Assembly: GCF_018260405.1 (NCBI RefSeq)
Contig: NZ_JAGLBG010000129.1
Location: 1-5,093 of the forward strand
DNA: 5,093 nucleotides
Direction: 5' to 3'
From: Deinococcus sp.
GTDB taxonomy: Bacteria > Deinococcota > Deinococci > Deinococcales > Deinococcaceae
The position numbers were made by a program, and so were the translations under genes. This document shows positions 1 to 5,093 of the stretch, in pieces (within the stretch, counting starts at the first letter, position 1; every line of letters starts with the position of its first letter). Below the pieces are notes generated by a model that saw nothing but the letters and a program-made list of their open reading frames with translations, made no database searches and was not told the origin of the DNA.

Positions 1-150
1 GACCGGGAGAGACGGTGTCGTTCTTCTCTTCCGGCCCTTTTCCAGGTGTCACTCAGAACTGTGAGATCGCGGCAGCCTGTGCCGATTGAACTCAAATTCG
101 CCCCATAGCCTCCTCTGCAAGCTGTACCACTCCCACCAGGGTAGAGGGCC
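1..150. other. Unassigned stretch with no supportable gene
   Basis: I see no recognisable gene here. Reading frames entering from the left edge close early: + frame 3 stops at 87-89 and + frame 1 at 106-108. Neither short peptide resembles a known protein end, although the tail of an upstream gene cannot be excluded. Longer open stretches on both strands (about 49-295) run straight through the GC-rich palindromic repeat at 179-255 and have no good ribosome binding site, so they look spurious. Confidence 0.4.
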
Positions 151-179
151 GAAAAAACCTGAGTCACAGGCTGTTTTTC
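151..179. terminator. Possible bidirectional intrinsic terminator
   Basis: GAAAAA (151-156) is complementary to TTTTTC (174-179), and CCTG (158-161) to CAGG (167-170). The loop is five bases, and there is an asymmetric mismatch of A against CTG. An A-rich left arm and T-rich right arm around a GC core is the layout of a terminator working in both directions. The GC core is only four base pairs, so it would be weak. It could end transcription from whatever lies left of the window and insulate the fatty-acid genes, or it may simply be the edge of the adjacent repeat. Confidence 0.35.
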
Positions 180-255
180 CCTCGCCCCTTGTAGAAGAGG
201 GGGGACTCGCGAAGCTGCGTAGCACAGGAGCGGAGCGGCGGAAGGGGTGGAGGGG
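179..255. repeat. GC-rich palindromic intergenic repeat (Deinococcus small-repeat/MITE-like)
   Basis: The outer arms CCCTCGCCCCTT (179-190) and AAGGGGTGGAGGGG (242-255) are imperfect inverted complements. A second, smaller fold is possible inside, with CCCCTT (185-190) facing AAGAGGGG (195-202) across a short loop. The middle is purine-rich and contains a GGAGCGGAGCGGCGG run. The layout and base composition resemble the small non-coding repeats scattered between genes in Deinococcus genomes. That identification is from memory of the class, since only one copy is visible. No transposase is present, so if mobile it is non-autonomous. Confidence 0.45.
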
Positions 256-333
256 ACGTGTGACCAATGATCACTCTGGTATCTCGCCAAATTAAGTTGC
301 GCCCCACTCATATTTATCCCGTCGCTCATGGCC
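256..333 (+). promoter_or_regulatory. Leader of the acyl-CoA ligase operon with weak promoter/operator candidates
   Basis: This segment lies between the repeat and the ribosome binding site and is more AT-rich than its surroundings. A CATATTTAT stretch (309-317) could supply a -10 region, but no convincing -35 sits at 16-18 bp, so the promoter is only suggested. A TGATCA palindrome (268-273) lies inside the spaced dyad ACCA...TGGT (263-266 and 277-280). Such a dyad could be an operator for a TetR-type fatty-acid repressor, as known for Thermus FadR, but no known consensus is matched. Confidence 0.22.
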
Positions 334-339
334 AGGAGG
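334..339 (+). promoter_or_regulatory. Shine-Dalgarno site of the first acyl-CoA ligase
   Basis: AGGAGG lies 7 nt before ATG 347 and 10 nt before the second in-frame ATG at 350. Both spacings are workable. The 347 start is preferred because it has the more usual spacing, though 350 would change only one residue. Confidence 0.8.
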
Positions 340-346
340 CCCCCTT

Positions 347-1999
347 ATGATGGACGTTCAACTCACCACCCAGGCCCTGCTGCCCCGCTGCCTGACCCTG
401 TTTCCAGAGCGCCCCGTCACCTCGCTCATGGTGGCGGGCAAGAACGAGGCTGGGCAGCCGACGGCGTCCAGGCACCGCACCACCCTGGGGCAGGTTGCCA
501 GGCGCTCGGCCCAACTTGCCGGGGCACTCCAGCAGCTCGGCGTGCAGCCTGGTGACCGCGTGGCGACGCTGGCGGTCAATAGCTTCTATCACCTTGAAGC
601 GTATCTGGGGATTCCCAGCATGGGCGCGGTGATTCATACCCTCAATATCCGCCTGCCCATTGAGCAACTGGTCTGGATTCTGAACGACTCAGGTGCAAAA
701 GTCCTGTTGCTTGACTCCATGTTTTTGCCGCTGCTGCCCGCCTTCAGGGCGCAGTGTCCAGAACTGAAAGAGGTCATCGTGTTCTCTGCTCAGGTTCCCG
801 AAGGAACGCATGGCTACGACGACCTGATTTCCTCTCAGCCCGAAACCTACGCCTGGCCCGAACTGGACGAGAAGTCTGGGGCCATGCTGTGCTACACCTC
901 TGGCACGACCGGCAACCCCAAGGGCGTGCTGTACACCCACCGCTCGCTCATGTTGCACGCGCTGGCCAGCGGGCACCCCGACGCTTTTGGCATCGGCCAG
1001 TACGATGTTGTTCTGCCAATTGTGCCGATGTTTCACGCCAATGCCTGGGGCACAGTTCACACGGCGCTGCTGTACGGCGCGGGGCTGGCCTTTACTGGGG
1101 TTTTCAACGACGGCCCCTCGGTGGCCCGCACCCTGCAAGACGAGAAGGCCACGATGTGCGCGGGCGTGGTTACGGTGATGCTGGCGCTGCTGGAAGAACT
1201 TGACCGCGCCGCCGCTGCCGGACAGCCTTACGACGTCTCGGCACTGAACAAAATCGGTTGTGGCGGCACCGCCGTGCCTGAAGTCCTAATTCGCGCCCTG
1301 TATGAGCGTCACGGCCTCCAAATGATGCAGGCGTGGGGTATGACCGAAACCAGCCCACTGGCGACGTGCAGCAACGTGCCCGCAGGCATTGACCCCGTCA
1401 GCGACGAGGGCTTTGCCCACCGCAGTAAACAGGGCCGCGTGGTGCCCTTTATCGAGGTGGCGCTGCTTGACGACCACGGCCAGCCCGTAACGCACGACGG
1501 CGCGACGATGGGAAGGCTGCTTGTGCGTGGCCCCTGGATTGCCGGAGAGTACTACAAGCGTGGCGTGACCAGCGATTTTGTCGAGCTGGACGGGAAAAAA
1601 TGGCTGGATACCGGAGACATCGCCACTATTTCGGCGAGCGGTGAGGTCTGGGTGCAGGATCGCGCCAAAGACCTGGTGAAATCGGGCGGCGAGTGGATTT
1701 CCTCGGCAGAGGTGGAAAACGCGCTGATGGCCCACCCTGGTGTGTCAGCGGCAGTGGTGGTCGCTGTGCCGCATCCAAAATGGACTGAGCGCCCGCTGGC
1801 CCTCTTTATTCCGCACGGCGACGCCCCCAGCCCCGCAGAACTGCGCGAATACCTGAAGGGTCACATCGCCAAATGGTGGATTCCCGATGATTTTCTGGCG
1901 GTCAGCGAACTGCCGATTGGCGCGACCGGCAAATTTTTGAAACGCGAAATCCGCGAACAGTACAAAAACCATGTCTGGACTGATGGAGGGATGAAATGA
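347..1999 (+). CDS. fadD: Long-chain fatty acid--CoA ligase (AMP-forming), Thermus ttLC-FACS type
   Basis: This is a 550-residue class I adenylate-forming enzyme that activates a free fatty acid to acyl-AMP and then acyl-CoA in the cytoplasm. The P-loop YTSGTTGNPKGV spans residues 183-194. PMFHANAW spans 227-234, and its Trp corresponds to the gate residue of the fatty-acid tunnel in the T. thermophilus enzyme. The A5 motif WGMTETSP is at 330-337, and the ribose-binding DTGD is at 421-424. The hinge DRAKDL is at 438-443 followed by KSGGEWISS, and the catalytic lysine is K529 in GATGKFLKR. HLEAYLGIPSMGAV and the QYKN tail are further hallmarks of that subgroup, and the length fits (about 540 residues). 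No domain is missing. The stop overlaps the next start by ATGA, so the two are translated together. Chain-length preference cannot be read from sequence; medium-chain or branched acids remain possible. Confidence 0.93.
   Translation: MMDVQLTTQALLPRCLTLFPERPVTSLMVAGKNEAGQPTASRHRTTLGQVARRSAQLAGALQQLGVQPGDRVATLAVNSFYHLEAYLGIPSMGAVIHTLNIRLPIEQLVWILNDSGAKVLLLDSMFLPLLPAFRAQCPELKEVIVFSAQVPEGTHGYDDLISSQPETYAWPELDEKSGAMLCYTSGTTGNPKGVLYTHRSLMLHALASGHPDAFGIGQYDVVLPIVPMFHANAWGTVHTALLYGAGLAFTGVFNDGPSVARTLQDEKATMCAGVVTVMLALLEELDRAAAAGQPYDVSALNKIGCGGTAVPEVLIRALYERHGLQMMQAWGMTETSPLATCSNVPAGIDPVSDEGFAHRSKQGRVVPFIEVALLDDHGQPVTHDGATMGRLLVRGPWIAGEYYKRGVTSDFVELDGKKWLDTGDIATISASGEVWVQDRAKDLVKSGGEWISSAEVENALMAHPGVSAAVVVAVPHPKWTERPLALFIPHGDAPSPAELREYLKGHIAKWWIPDDFLAVSELPIGATGKFLKREIREQYKNHVWTDGGMK
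1985..1990 (+). promoter_or_regulatory. Shine-Dalgarno site of the SDR dehydrogenase, inside the upstream gene
   Basis: GGAGGG lies within the last codons of the upstream ligase, 5 nt before ATG 1996. Together with the ATGA stop/start overlap (1996-1999) it fixes the dehydrogenase start and indicates translational coupling. Confidence 0.75.
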
Positions 2000-2757
2000 A
2001 ATTTACCAACAAAGCCATTCTAGTAACCGGCGGCGCATCTGGCCTGGGCGCAGCAACGGCCCGCAAAATTGCCAGCGAACAGGGCCATCCAGTGATTCTG
2101 GATATGAACGAGGAGGCCGGGAAAGCCATTGCCGAAGAGCTGGGCGGCCTGTTTATGAAAACTGACGTGAGCAACGAGGCGCAGGTACAGGCGGTCATCG
2201 ACGCGGCCCGCGAACGCTTCGGGGCCATTCACGGCGCGGTCAATTGTGCGGGTATCGGCAACGCGGCTGTCACCGCCGGAAAAAAAGGCCCCTTTCCGCT
2301 GGAACTGTTCGAGCGGGTCATCCGGGTCAACCTGATTGGCACCTTCAACGTGATTCGCCTCGCGGCTCAGGCCATGCTGGACAACGAGCCGAATGAGGGC
2401 GGCGAGCGCGGCGTGCTGGTGAATACGGCGTCGGTGGCGGCCTTTGACGGCCAGATTGGACAGGCGGCCTACTCGGCCAGCAAGGGCGGCGTCGTGGGCA
2501 TGACCCTGCCGATTGCCCGCGACCTGGCCCGTAGCGGCATCCGTGTGGTGACTATTGCGCCGGGGCTGTTCATGACGCCTATGCTGGCCGGACTGCCGCA
2601 GGAAGCGCAGGACTCGCTGGGAGCACAGGTGCCCTTTCCCAGCCGCCTGGGCGACCCGGCTGAATACGCTGCTCTGGTGGGCCACATCTTTGACAACGCC
2701 ATGCTCAACGGCGAGGTTATCCGGCTGGACGGCGCTATCCGGATGGCTCCGCGCTAA
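1996..2757 (+). CDS. 3-hydroxyacyl-CoA dehydrogenase, SDR family, HSD17B10-like
   Basis: This 253-residue classical short-chain dehydrogenase oxidises the 3-hydroxyl of 3-hydroxyacyl-CoA with NAD. The Rossmann motif TGGASGLG is at residues 11-18. D36 at the end of the second strand favours NAD over NADP, and NCAG is at 83-86. The catalytic tetrad is N112, S146, Y159 and K163, with the usual 13-residue Ser-Tyr spacing. Blocks NTASVAAFDGQIGQAAYSAS (143-162), MTLPIARDLA, TIAPGLF, VPFPSRLGDPAEYA and the ending NGEVIRLDGAIRM are diagnostic for the HSD17B10 / 2-methyl-3-hydroxybutyryl-CoA dehydrogenase group. That group acts in fatty-acid beta-oxidation and isoleucine degradation and is distinct from the biosynthetic FabG type. 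The length is close to the human protein (261). Coupling to the upstream ligase supports a catabolic role. The substrate (straight or 2-methyl-branched chain) is inferred from family only. Confidence 0.93.
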   Translation: MKFTNKAILVTGGASGLGAATARKIASEQGHPVILDMNEEAGKAIAEELGGLFMKTDVSNEAQVQAVIDAARERFGAIHGAVNCAGIGNAAVTAGKKGPFPLELFERVIRVNLIGTFNVIRLAAQAMLDNEPNEGGERGVLVNTASVAAFDGQIGQAAYSASKGGVVGMTLPIARDLARSGIRVVTIAPGLFMTPMLAGLPQEAQDSLGAQVPFPSRLGDPAEYAALVGHIFDNAMLNGEVIRLDGAIRMAPR

Positions 2758-2803
2758 GGCCCGGTCTACCTACTGCCCAGCCAGGCATCAGCATCGACAT
2801 TCA

Positions 2804-2814
2804 CTCCTAAGGAG
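2804..2814 (+). promoter_or_regulatory. Shine-Dalgarno site of the second ligase, within a short palindrome
   Basis: TAAGGAG (2808-2814) lies 9 nt before ATG 2824 and decides that start. The wider sequence CTCCTAAGGAG (2804-2814) is a perfect 11-base dyad with a one-base centre. That centre is too tight for an RNA hairpin, so masking of the site within one transcript is unlikely. The 66 bp between the genes contains no clear terminator, so read-through from the dehydrogenase is plausible. Confidence 0.7.
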
Positions 2815-2823
2815 CTTTCATTC

Positions 2824-4359
2824 ATGACCCTCGTAGAAGATTTTGACCGCAGTGTCCGGATGTTTTCCCGCCGCCCCGCGCTGGTTTTCGGAGACCGCCG
2901 CCTGAACTGGCAGGAGCTGGGCCTAGAGGTCAACCGCGCCGCGAACCTGCTGCTGGAGCTGGGAGTCAAACCGGGTGACCGGGTGGCGCTGTACTCTGCC
3001 AACAGCGACCAGTTTGTCATTGCCGTTCACGCCATCTTCAAGGCAGGCGGGGTATTGGTCACCATCAACCCGCGCTCGGCCGTGCCGGAAGTCCGGTTTT
3101 CTCTTCAGGATTCGGGCGCCAAGCTGATGCTTTTCGGGCAAGGTCTGCAAGACATCGCACTAAAAGTCTCTCAGGAACTGACCGAAGTGCGCTGCCTCGC
3201 CCTGACGCCCGGCACCTTCGCAGACGACTTTACCGCTATGAGTGCTCAGGCGTCCTCCGAGGCTCTGGAAAACCGCCCCCACGAGGACGACAACGCCGAA
3301 ATCCTGTATACCAGCGGCACCACCGGCATCCCCAAGGGCGTGGTACTGACCCACCGGGCGCTGCGGCATGTGGCGGTGATGTGCACCATCGTGACCAGGA
3401 TGCCAATGCGCCCGCGCACCCTACATGTGGCTCCGCTATACCACTCGGCTCAGCTTAACCTCTTCTTGAATTCCACGACCCTGCTGGCGGGCTGTCATAT
3501 CGTGCTGCCTACCTTCGACCCGGTACAGGTCATCGACACCATCGAGCGCGAGCGGGTACAGGTCTTCTTCGGGCCGCCCACCATGTACCAGTTCTTGCTG
3601 AAGGTGCCGGGATTTCAGGGACGGGATGTCAGTTCGCTGGAAGTGGGGGCCTACGGAGCCGCGCCTATGCCGCTGGCGCTGCTGGAACGGATACGGGAAG
3701 TCTTTCCGGACCTCAAGTTGTGCGGCATGTACGGTCTGTCCGAGATGGGCCCGGGCGGCGTAATGCTGACGGCTGAAGACCACGCCACCAAAGCGGGCGC
3801 GGGAGGTTTGCCTGCACCTGGGGTGGAGGTCCGCATTGTGGATGAACAGGGGCAAGATGTGCCGCCGGGAGTGGTCGGTGAAAAGCTGCTGCGCGGCACC
3901 TCCTTGATGAAGGAGTACTGGCAGCGCCCCGAGCAGACCGCCGAAGCTATTCGGGACGGCTGGCTGCATACGGGAGACCTCGCCATGTTCGACGAAGACG
4001 GCTACGTATACGCCGTGGACCGCATGAAGGACATGATCATCAGCGGCGGCATGAATATCTACCCGGCAGAAGTAGAAGCGGCCATCCTCCGGCATGACGC
4101 GGTGCGCGACGTGGCCGTGGTGGGCCGCCCGCACCCGGACTACGGAGAGACGGTCGTGGCCCTGGTTTCACTCCAGCCAGGGGCCGAACTGCCGCTGGAA
4201 ATTCTCCGGGCGCACTGCATGGAACACATCGCCGATTACAAGATTCCACGGGCAGTGATTTACGGAGAAGTGCCACGCAACCTGAGCGGTAAGATTCTGA
4301 AGCAAGATATTCGCAGACTGATTGCATCTGCTGATAGCGCAGTATCTTCAGCTGGATGA
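2824..4359 (+). CDS. Second acyl-CoA ligase (class I adenylate-forming, fatty-acid type)
   Basis: This 511-residue AMP-forming acid--CoA ligase is complete by motif. The P-loop YTSGTTGIPKGV is at residues 162-173 and PLYHSAQLN at 204-212. The A5 region is YGLSEMGPGG (303-312) and the ribose-binding block is HTGDLA (382-387). The hinge DRMKDMI (399-405) is followed by ISGGMNIYPAEVE (406-418), and the catalytic lysine is K490 in NLSGKILK. It is not a recent duplicate of the first ligase: it is shorter, the acid-pocket segments differ, and the A5 motif differs (YGLSEMGPG versus WGMTETSP). It belongs to the broad group annotated as long-chain or medium-chain fatty acid--CoA ligase, and aryl or branched acids are possible. 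It lies on the same strand, 66 bp after the dehydrogenase, and is probably cotranscribed. The polar, Ala/Ser-rich last 12 residues follow the conserved core and end just before insertion-sequence debris. Confidence 0.9.
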   Translation: MTLVEDFDRSVRMFSRRPALVFGDRRLNWQELGLEVNRAANLLLELGVKPGDRVALYSANSDQFVIAVHAIFKAGGVLVTINPRSAVPEVRFSLQDSGAKLMLFGQGLQDIALKVSQELTEVRCLALTPGTFADDFTAMSAQASSEALENRPHEDDNAEILYTSGTTGIPKGVVLTHRALRHVAVMCTIVTRMPMRPRTLHVAPLYHSAQLNLFLNSTTLLAGCHIVLPTFDPVQVIDTIERERVQVFFGPPTMYQFLLKVPGFQGRDVSSLEVGAYGAAPMPLALLERIREVFPDLKLCGMYGLSEMGPGGVMLTAEDHATKAGAGGLPAPGVEVRIVDEQGQDVPPGVVGEKLLRGTSLMKEYWQRPEQTAEAIRDGWLHTGDLAMFDEDGYVYAVDRMKDMIISGGMNIYPAEVEAAILRHDAVRDVAVVGRPHPDYGETVVALVSLQPGAELPLEILRAHCMEHIADYKIPRAVIYGEVPRNLSGKILKQDIRRLIASADSAVSSAG

Positions 4360-4440
4360 ACTGTGGTGCTGGGTAATACCAAATGTCATAGGCTCATCCT
4401 GGATTCCGGGGAGCTGAGGGCGCTCTGATAAACTATCAGC
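4360..4440. other. Short spacer between the operon and the insertion-sequence relics
   Basis: There is no gene in these 81 bases and no convincing GC stem followed by a T-run, so the operon lacks an obvious intrinsic terminator here. The left end of the IS1595-type element should fall in or near this spacer, but I cannot fix its terminal inverted repeat because the matching right end is not visible. Confidence 0.4.
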
Positions 4441-4447
4441 ATGCTGA
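4425..4447. repeat. Two overlapping perfect palindromes
   Basis: CTGATA (4425-4430) and TATCAG (4434-4439) are perfect complements around an AAC loop. TCAGCATGCTGA (4436-4447) is a perfect 12-base palindrome. They share TCAG, so only one can form at a time as cruciform or RNA hairpin. They sit exactly over the ATG (4441) of the decayed IS1595 transposase. They could be part of the element's end region, a weak terminator for the ligase operon, or an operator. The arms are too short and AT-rich to decide. Confidence 0.5.
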
Positions 4448-4815
4448 GATTATTTTAGCTCCTGTACGACGAAAAATGCTTCAGGGTTGTGCGGGAGCTC
4501 CGTTGGCCCGATGGCGTGAACTGCCCGCACTGTCACGCACCTCATGTAGTCAAACAGGGCCGGGACGACACCCTGAGATTCAGACAACGATATCGCCGTC
4601 TAAATTGCCAGCGGAGGTTCGATGACCTGACGGCTACTGTCTTCGCTGGTTACCACCAGCTCCTGCGGCAATGGGTGGCGTTCTTGGTCAGAGCAGCGCT
4701 GATGATGACGCTTGACGGCTGCTTATATTTCATGGGTCTGAATCTAAGTAGCCGCCAGATCGCCCACGAACTCGGCCTGAACGAAGATGATACCCAAGAC
4801 CTCTCCGGGGTATAA
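4441..4815 (+). pseudogene. Decayed IS1595-family transposase, N-terminal fragment
   Basis: The frame from ATG 4441 reads MLRLF, then TAG (4456-4458), then LLYDEKCFRVVRELRWPDGV. That matches the usual start of IS1595 transposases, so the TAG looks like a nonsense mutation in the original reading frame. A GTG at 4489 could reopen translation only inside the conserved block. The zinc ribbon has CPHC intact, but the second pair reads RLNC where the family has C-x2-C, so one Cys (codon 4597-4599) has become Arg. RRFDDLTATVFAG and CLYFMGLNLSSRQIAHELGLNEDDTQ are strongly family-like. They are separated by about 14 extra residues after RQWV. After DDTQ the similarity ends abruptly and a foreign TAA follows at 4813-4815. 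The whole catalytic DDE domain is missing. It is non-functional. Confidence 0.82.
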
Positions 4816-4825
4816 AAGTAGCAAG

Positions 4826-4841
4826 GAGGTGTCTAAACCTC
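4826..4841. repeat. Short inverted repeat near the IS junction
   Basis: GAGGT (4826-4830) and ACCTC (4837-4841) are perfect complements around GTCTAA. The sequence lies downstream of the antisense transposase stop, where that element's terminal repeat is expected, so it may be part of the IS end. No second copy is visible to confirm this. Confidence 0.35.
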
Positions 4842-4843
4842 GT

Positions 4844-4866
4844 CCTAGCGGGCTTTTTGCCCTAGG
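4844..4866. terminator. Hairpin at the end of the antisense transposase fragment
   Basis: CCTA (4844-4847) pairs with TAGG (4863-4866), and GGGC (4850-4853) with GCCC (4859-4862), around TTTTT, with GC (4848-4849) bulged. It overlaps the TAG stop (4862-4864) of the - strand transposase remnant. It may stop or slow transcription leaving that element, but there is no T-run after the stem in either direction, so a real terminator function is doubtful. Confidence 0.3.
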
Positions 4867-5062
4867 CCAGATTCTCAATAGCCTTCCTGAGGGTGTCCAA
4901 TCCCCGACGGAACAAGCTTTTGGGCGGATAGCCATGCTTAAGCGGCTTGGCTGGCTCACGTTGCTCCTCGAACAGGGCAACCGCAAAGTCCCTCAAATGT
5001 AAAGTGAAACTTTTGGTTTCAGAGGCTGTCTGAGGCCCTAACCATGGGAAATGTTTTAGGCT
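4862..5062 (-). pseudogene. IS4-like transposase, C-terminal remnant
   Basis: Read on the - strand, the frame is open from 5062 down to a TAG stop at 4864-4862. It ends with LRDFAVALFEEQREPAKPLK, then HGYPPKSLFRRGLDTLRKAI, then ENLA. The pattern of a basic KHG(x)PPKSLFRRGLD(x)LRK block a few residues before the stop is typical of the C-terminus of IS4-family DDE transposases found in Deinococcus. Upstream the frame meets TAA at 5065-5063, and the 5023-5062 part no longer looks family-like, so it is decayed or frameshifted there. No start codon belongs to it. The overlapping + strand open frame (4787-5002) is its antisense shadow. The family assignment is from memory of the motif; IS5 or a related group is the alternative. 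Confidence 0.55.
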
Positions 5063-5093
5063 TTAACGGTGGAACGCGCAGCTTACCCTAGCG

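Larger units (their letters stand above)
4441..5093. mobile_element. Nested insertion-sequence relics (IS1595-type interrupted by IS4-like)
   Basis: This span combines a + strand IS1595-family transposase N-terminus with a - strand transposase C-terminus. The first loses family similarity at about 4798. The second lies just beyond, in opposite orientation, which fits insertion of one element into another. Its 5' part and both outer ends lie outside the window, so target-site duplications cannot be checked. Neither element can be active from what is visible. Confidence 0.6.

Noticed and set aside
3..89. Possible C-terminal tail of an upstream gene ending at TGA 87-89
   Set aside because: It is only 28 codons with no recognisable motif, and another + frame is open over the same bases. 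This is not enough to call a partial gene.
49..295. Overlapping open frames on both strands (72 and 69 codons)
   Set aside because: Both run through the GC-rich palindromic repeat, lack a credible ribosome binding site, and encode low-complexity peptides rich in Arg, Ser and Pro with no recognisable domain. Stop-free stretches on both strands are expected in such repeats.
2020..2685. Long antisense open frame (221 codons) opposite the SDR dehydrogenase
   Set aside because: It is a shadow of high-GC codon bias. The + strand frame is an unambiguous, motif-complete SDR enzyme, and the antisense peptide has no recognisable features. The same applies to the antisense frames opposite both ligases, such as 3436-4134.
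4330..4352. Inverted repeat GCTGA...TCAGC at the 3' end of the second ligase as an operon terminator
   Set aside because: The stem is five base pairs with a large loop, lies inside the coding sequence, and is not followed by a T-run.
4712..4729. TTGACG followed by TATATT as a promoter
   Set aside because: The two boxes are separated by only about 6 bases, far from the required 16-18, and they lie within the transposase coding relic.
4787..5002. 71-codon + strand open frame as a small gene
   Set aside because: It starts inside the transposase fragment, has no good ribosome binding site before its ATG, and lies antisense to the better-supported IS4-like transposase tail.
1..5093. CRISPR arrays, tRNA/rRNA genes, riboswitches, toxin-antitoxin or defence genes
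   Set aside because: I looked on both strands and found no regularly spaced repeats, cloverleaf-like or rRNA-like segments, or small paired genes. Nothing supports a novel system beyond a catabolic operon and decayed IS elements.

Overview
The window most likely comes from a Deinococcus-like bacterium (Deinococcota). Three things suggest this: the moderately high GC content; a first ligase that reads like the structurally characterised Thermus thermophilus long-chain fatty acyl-CoA synthetase along its whole length; and a GC-rich palindromic intergenic repeat plus IS1595-type and IS4-type transposase relics of the sort common in that genus. The assignment comes from recalled family features, not from a database search.

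Layout. Positions 1-346 hold no gene I can support. They contain a hairpin with A/T-rich arms (151-179), a GC-rich palindromic repeat (179-255), and a short leader with a weak promoter/operator candidate and a strong Shine-Dalgarno site. Positions 347-4359 carry three same-strand genes. They are a long-chain acyl-CoA ligase (347-1999), an SDR-family 3-hydroxyacyl-CoA dehydrogenase of the HSD17B10 type overlapping it by ATGA (1996-2757), and, 66 bp further on, a second, divergent acyl-CoA ligase (2824-4359). Positions 4360-5093 are an insertion-sequence graveyard: overlapping palindromes, a badly decayed IS1595-family transposase N-terminus, and an antisense C-terminal piece of an IS4-like transposase that appears to interrupt it.

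Function. The three genes form a coherent fatty-acid or branched-acid catabolic set. The ligases activate free acids to acyl-CoA using ATP and CoA. The dehydrogenase carries out the NAD-dependent oxidation of 3-hydroxyacyl-CoA, including possibly the 2-methyl-3-hydroxybutyryl-CoA step of isoleucine breakdown. Acyl-CoA dehydrogenase, enoyl-CoA hydratase and thiolase are not in the window. The gene set is conventional and I see no convincing undescribed system. The points most worth a second look are the upstream repeat, the overlapping palindromes at the operon/IS boundary, and the several independent lesions in the IS1595 relic.
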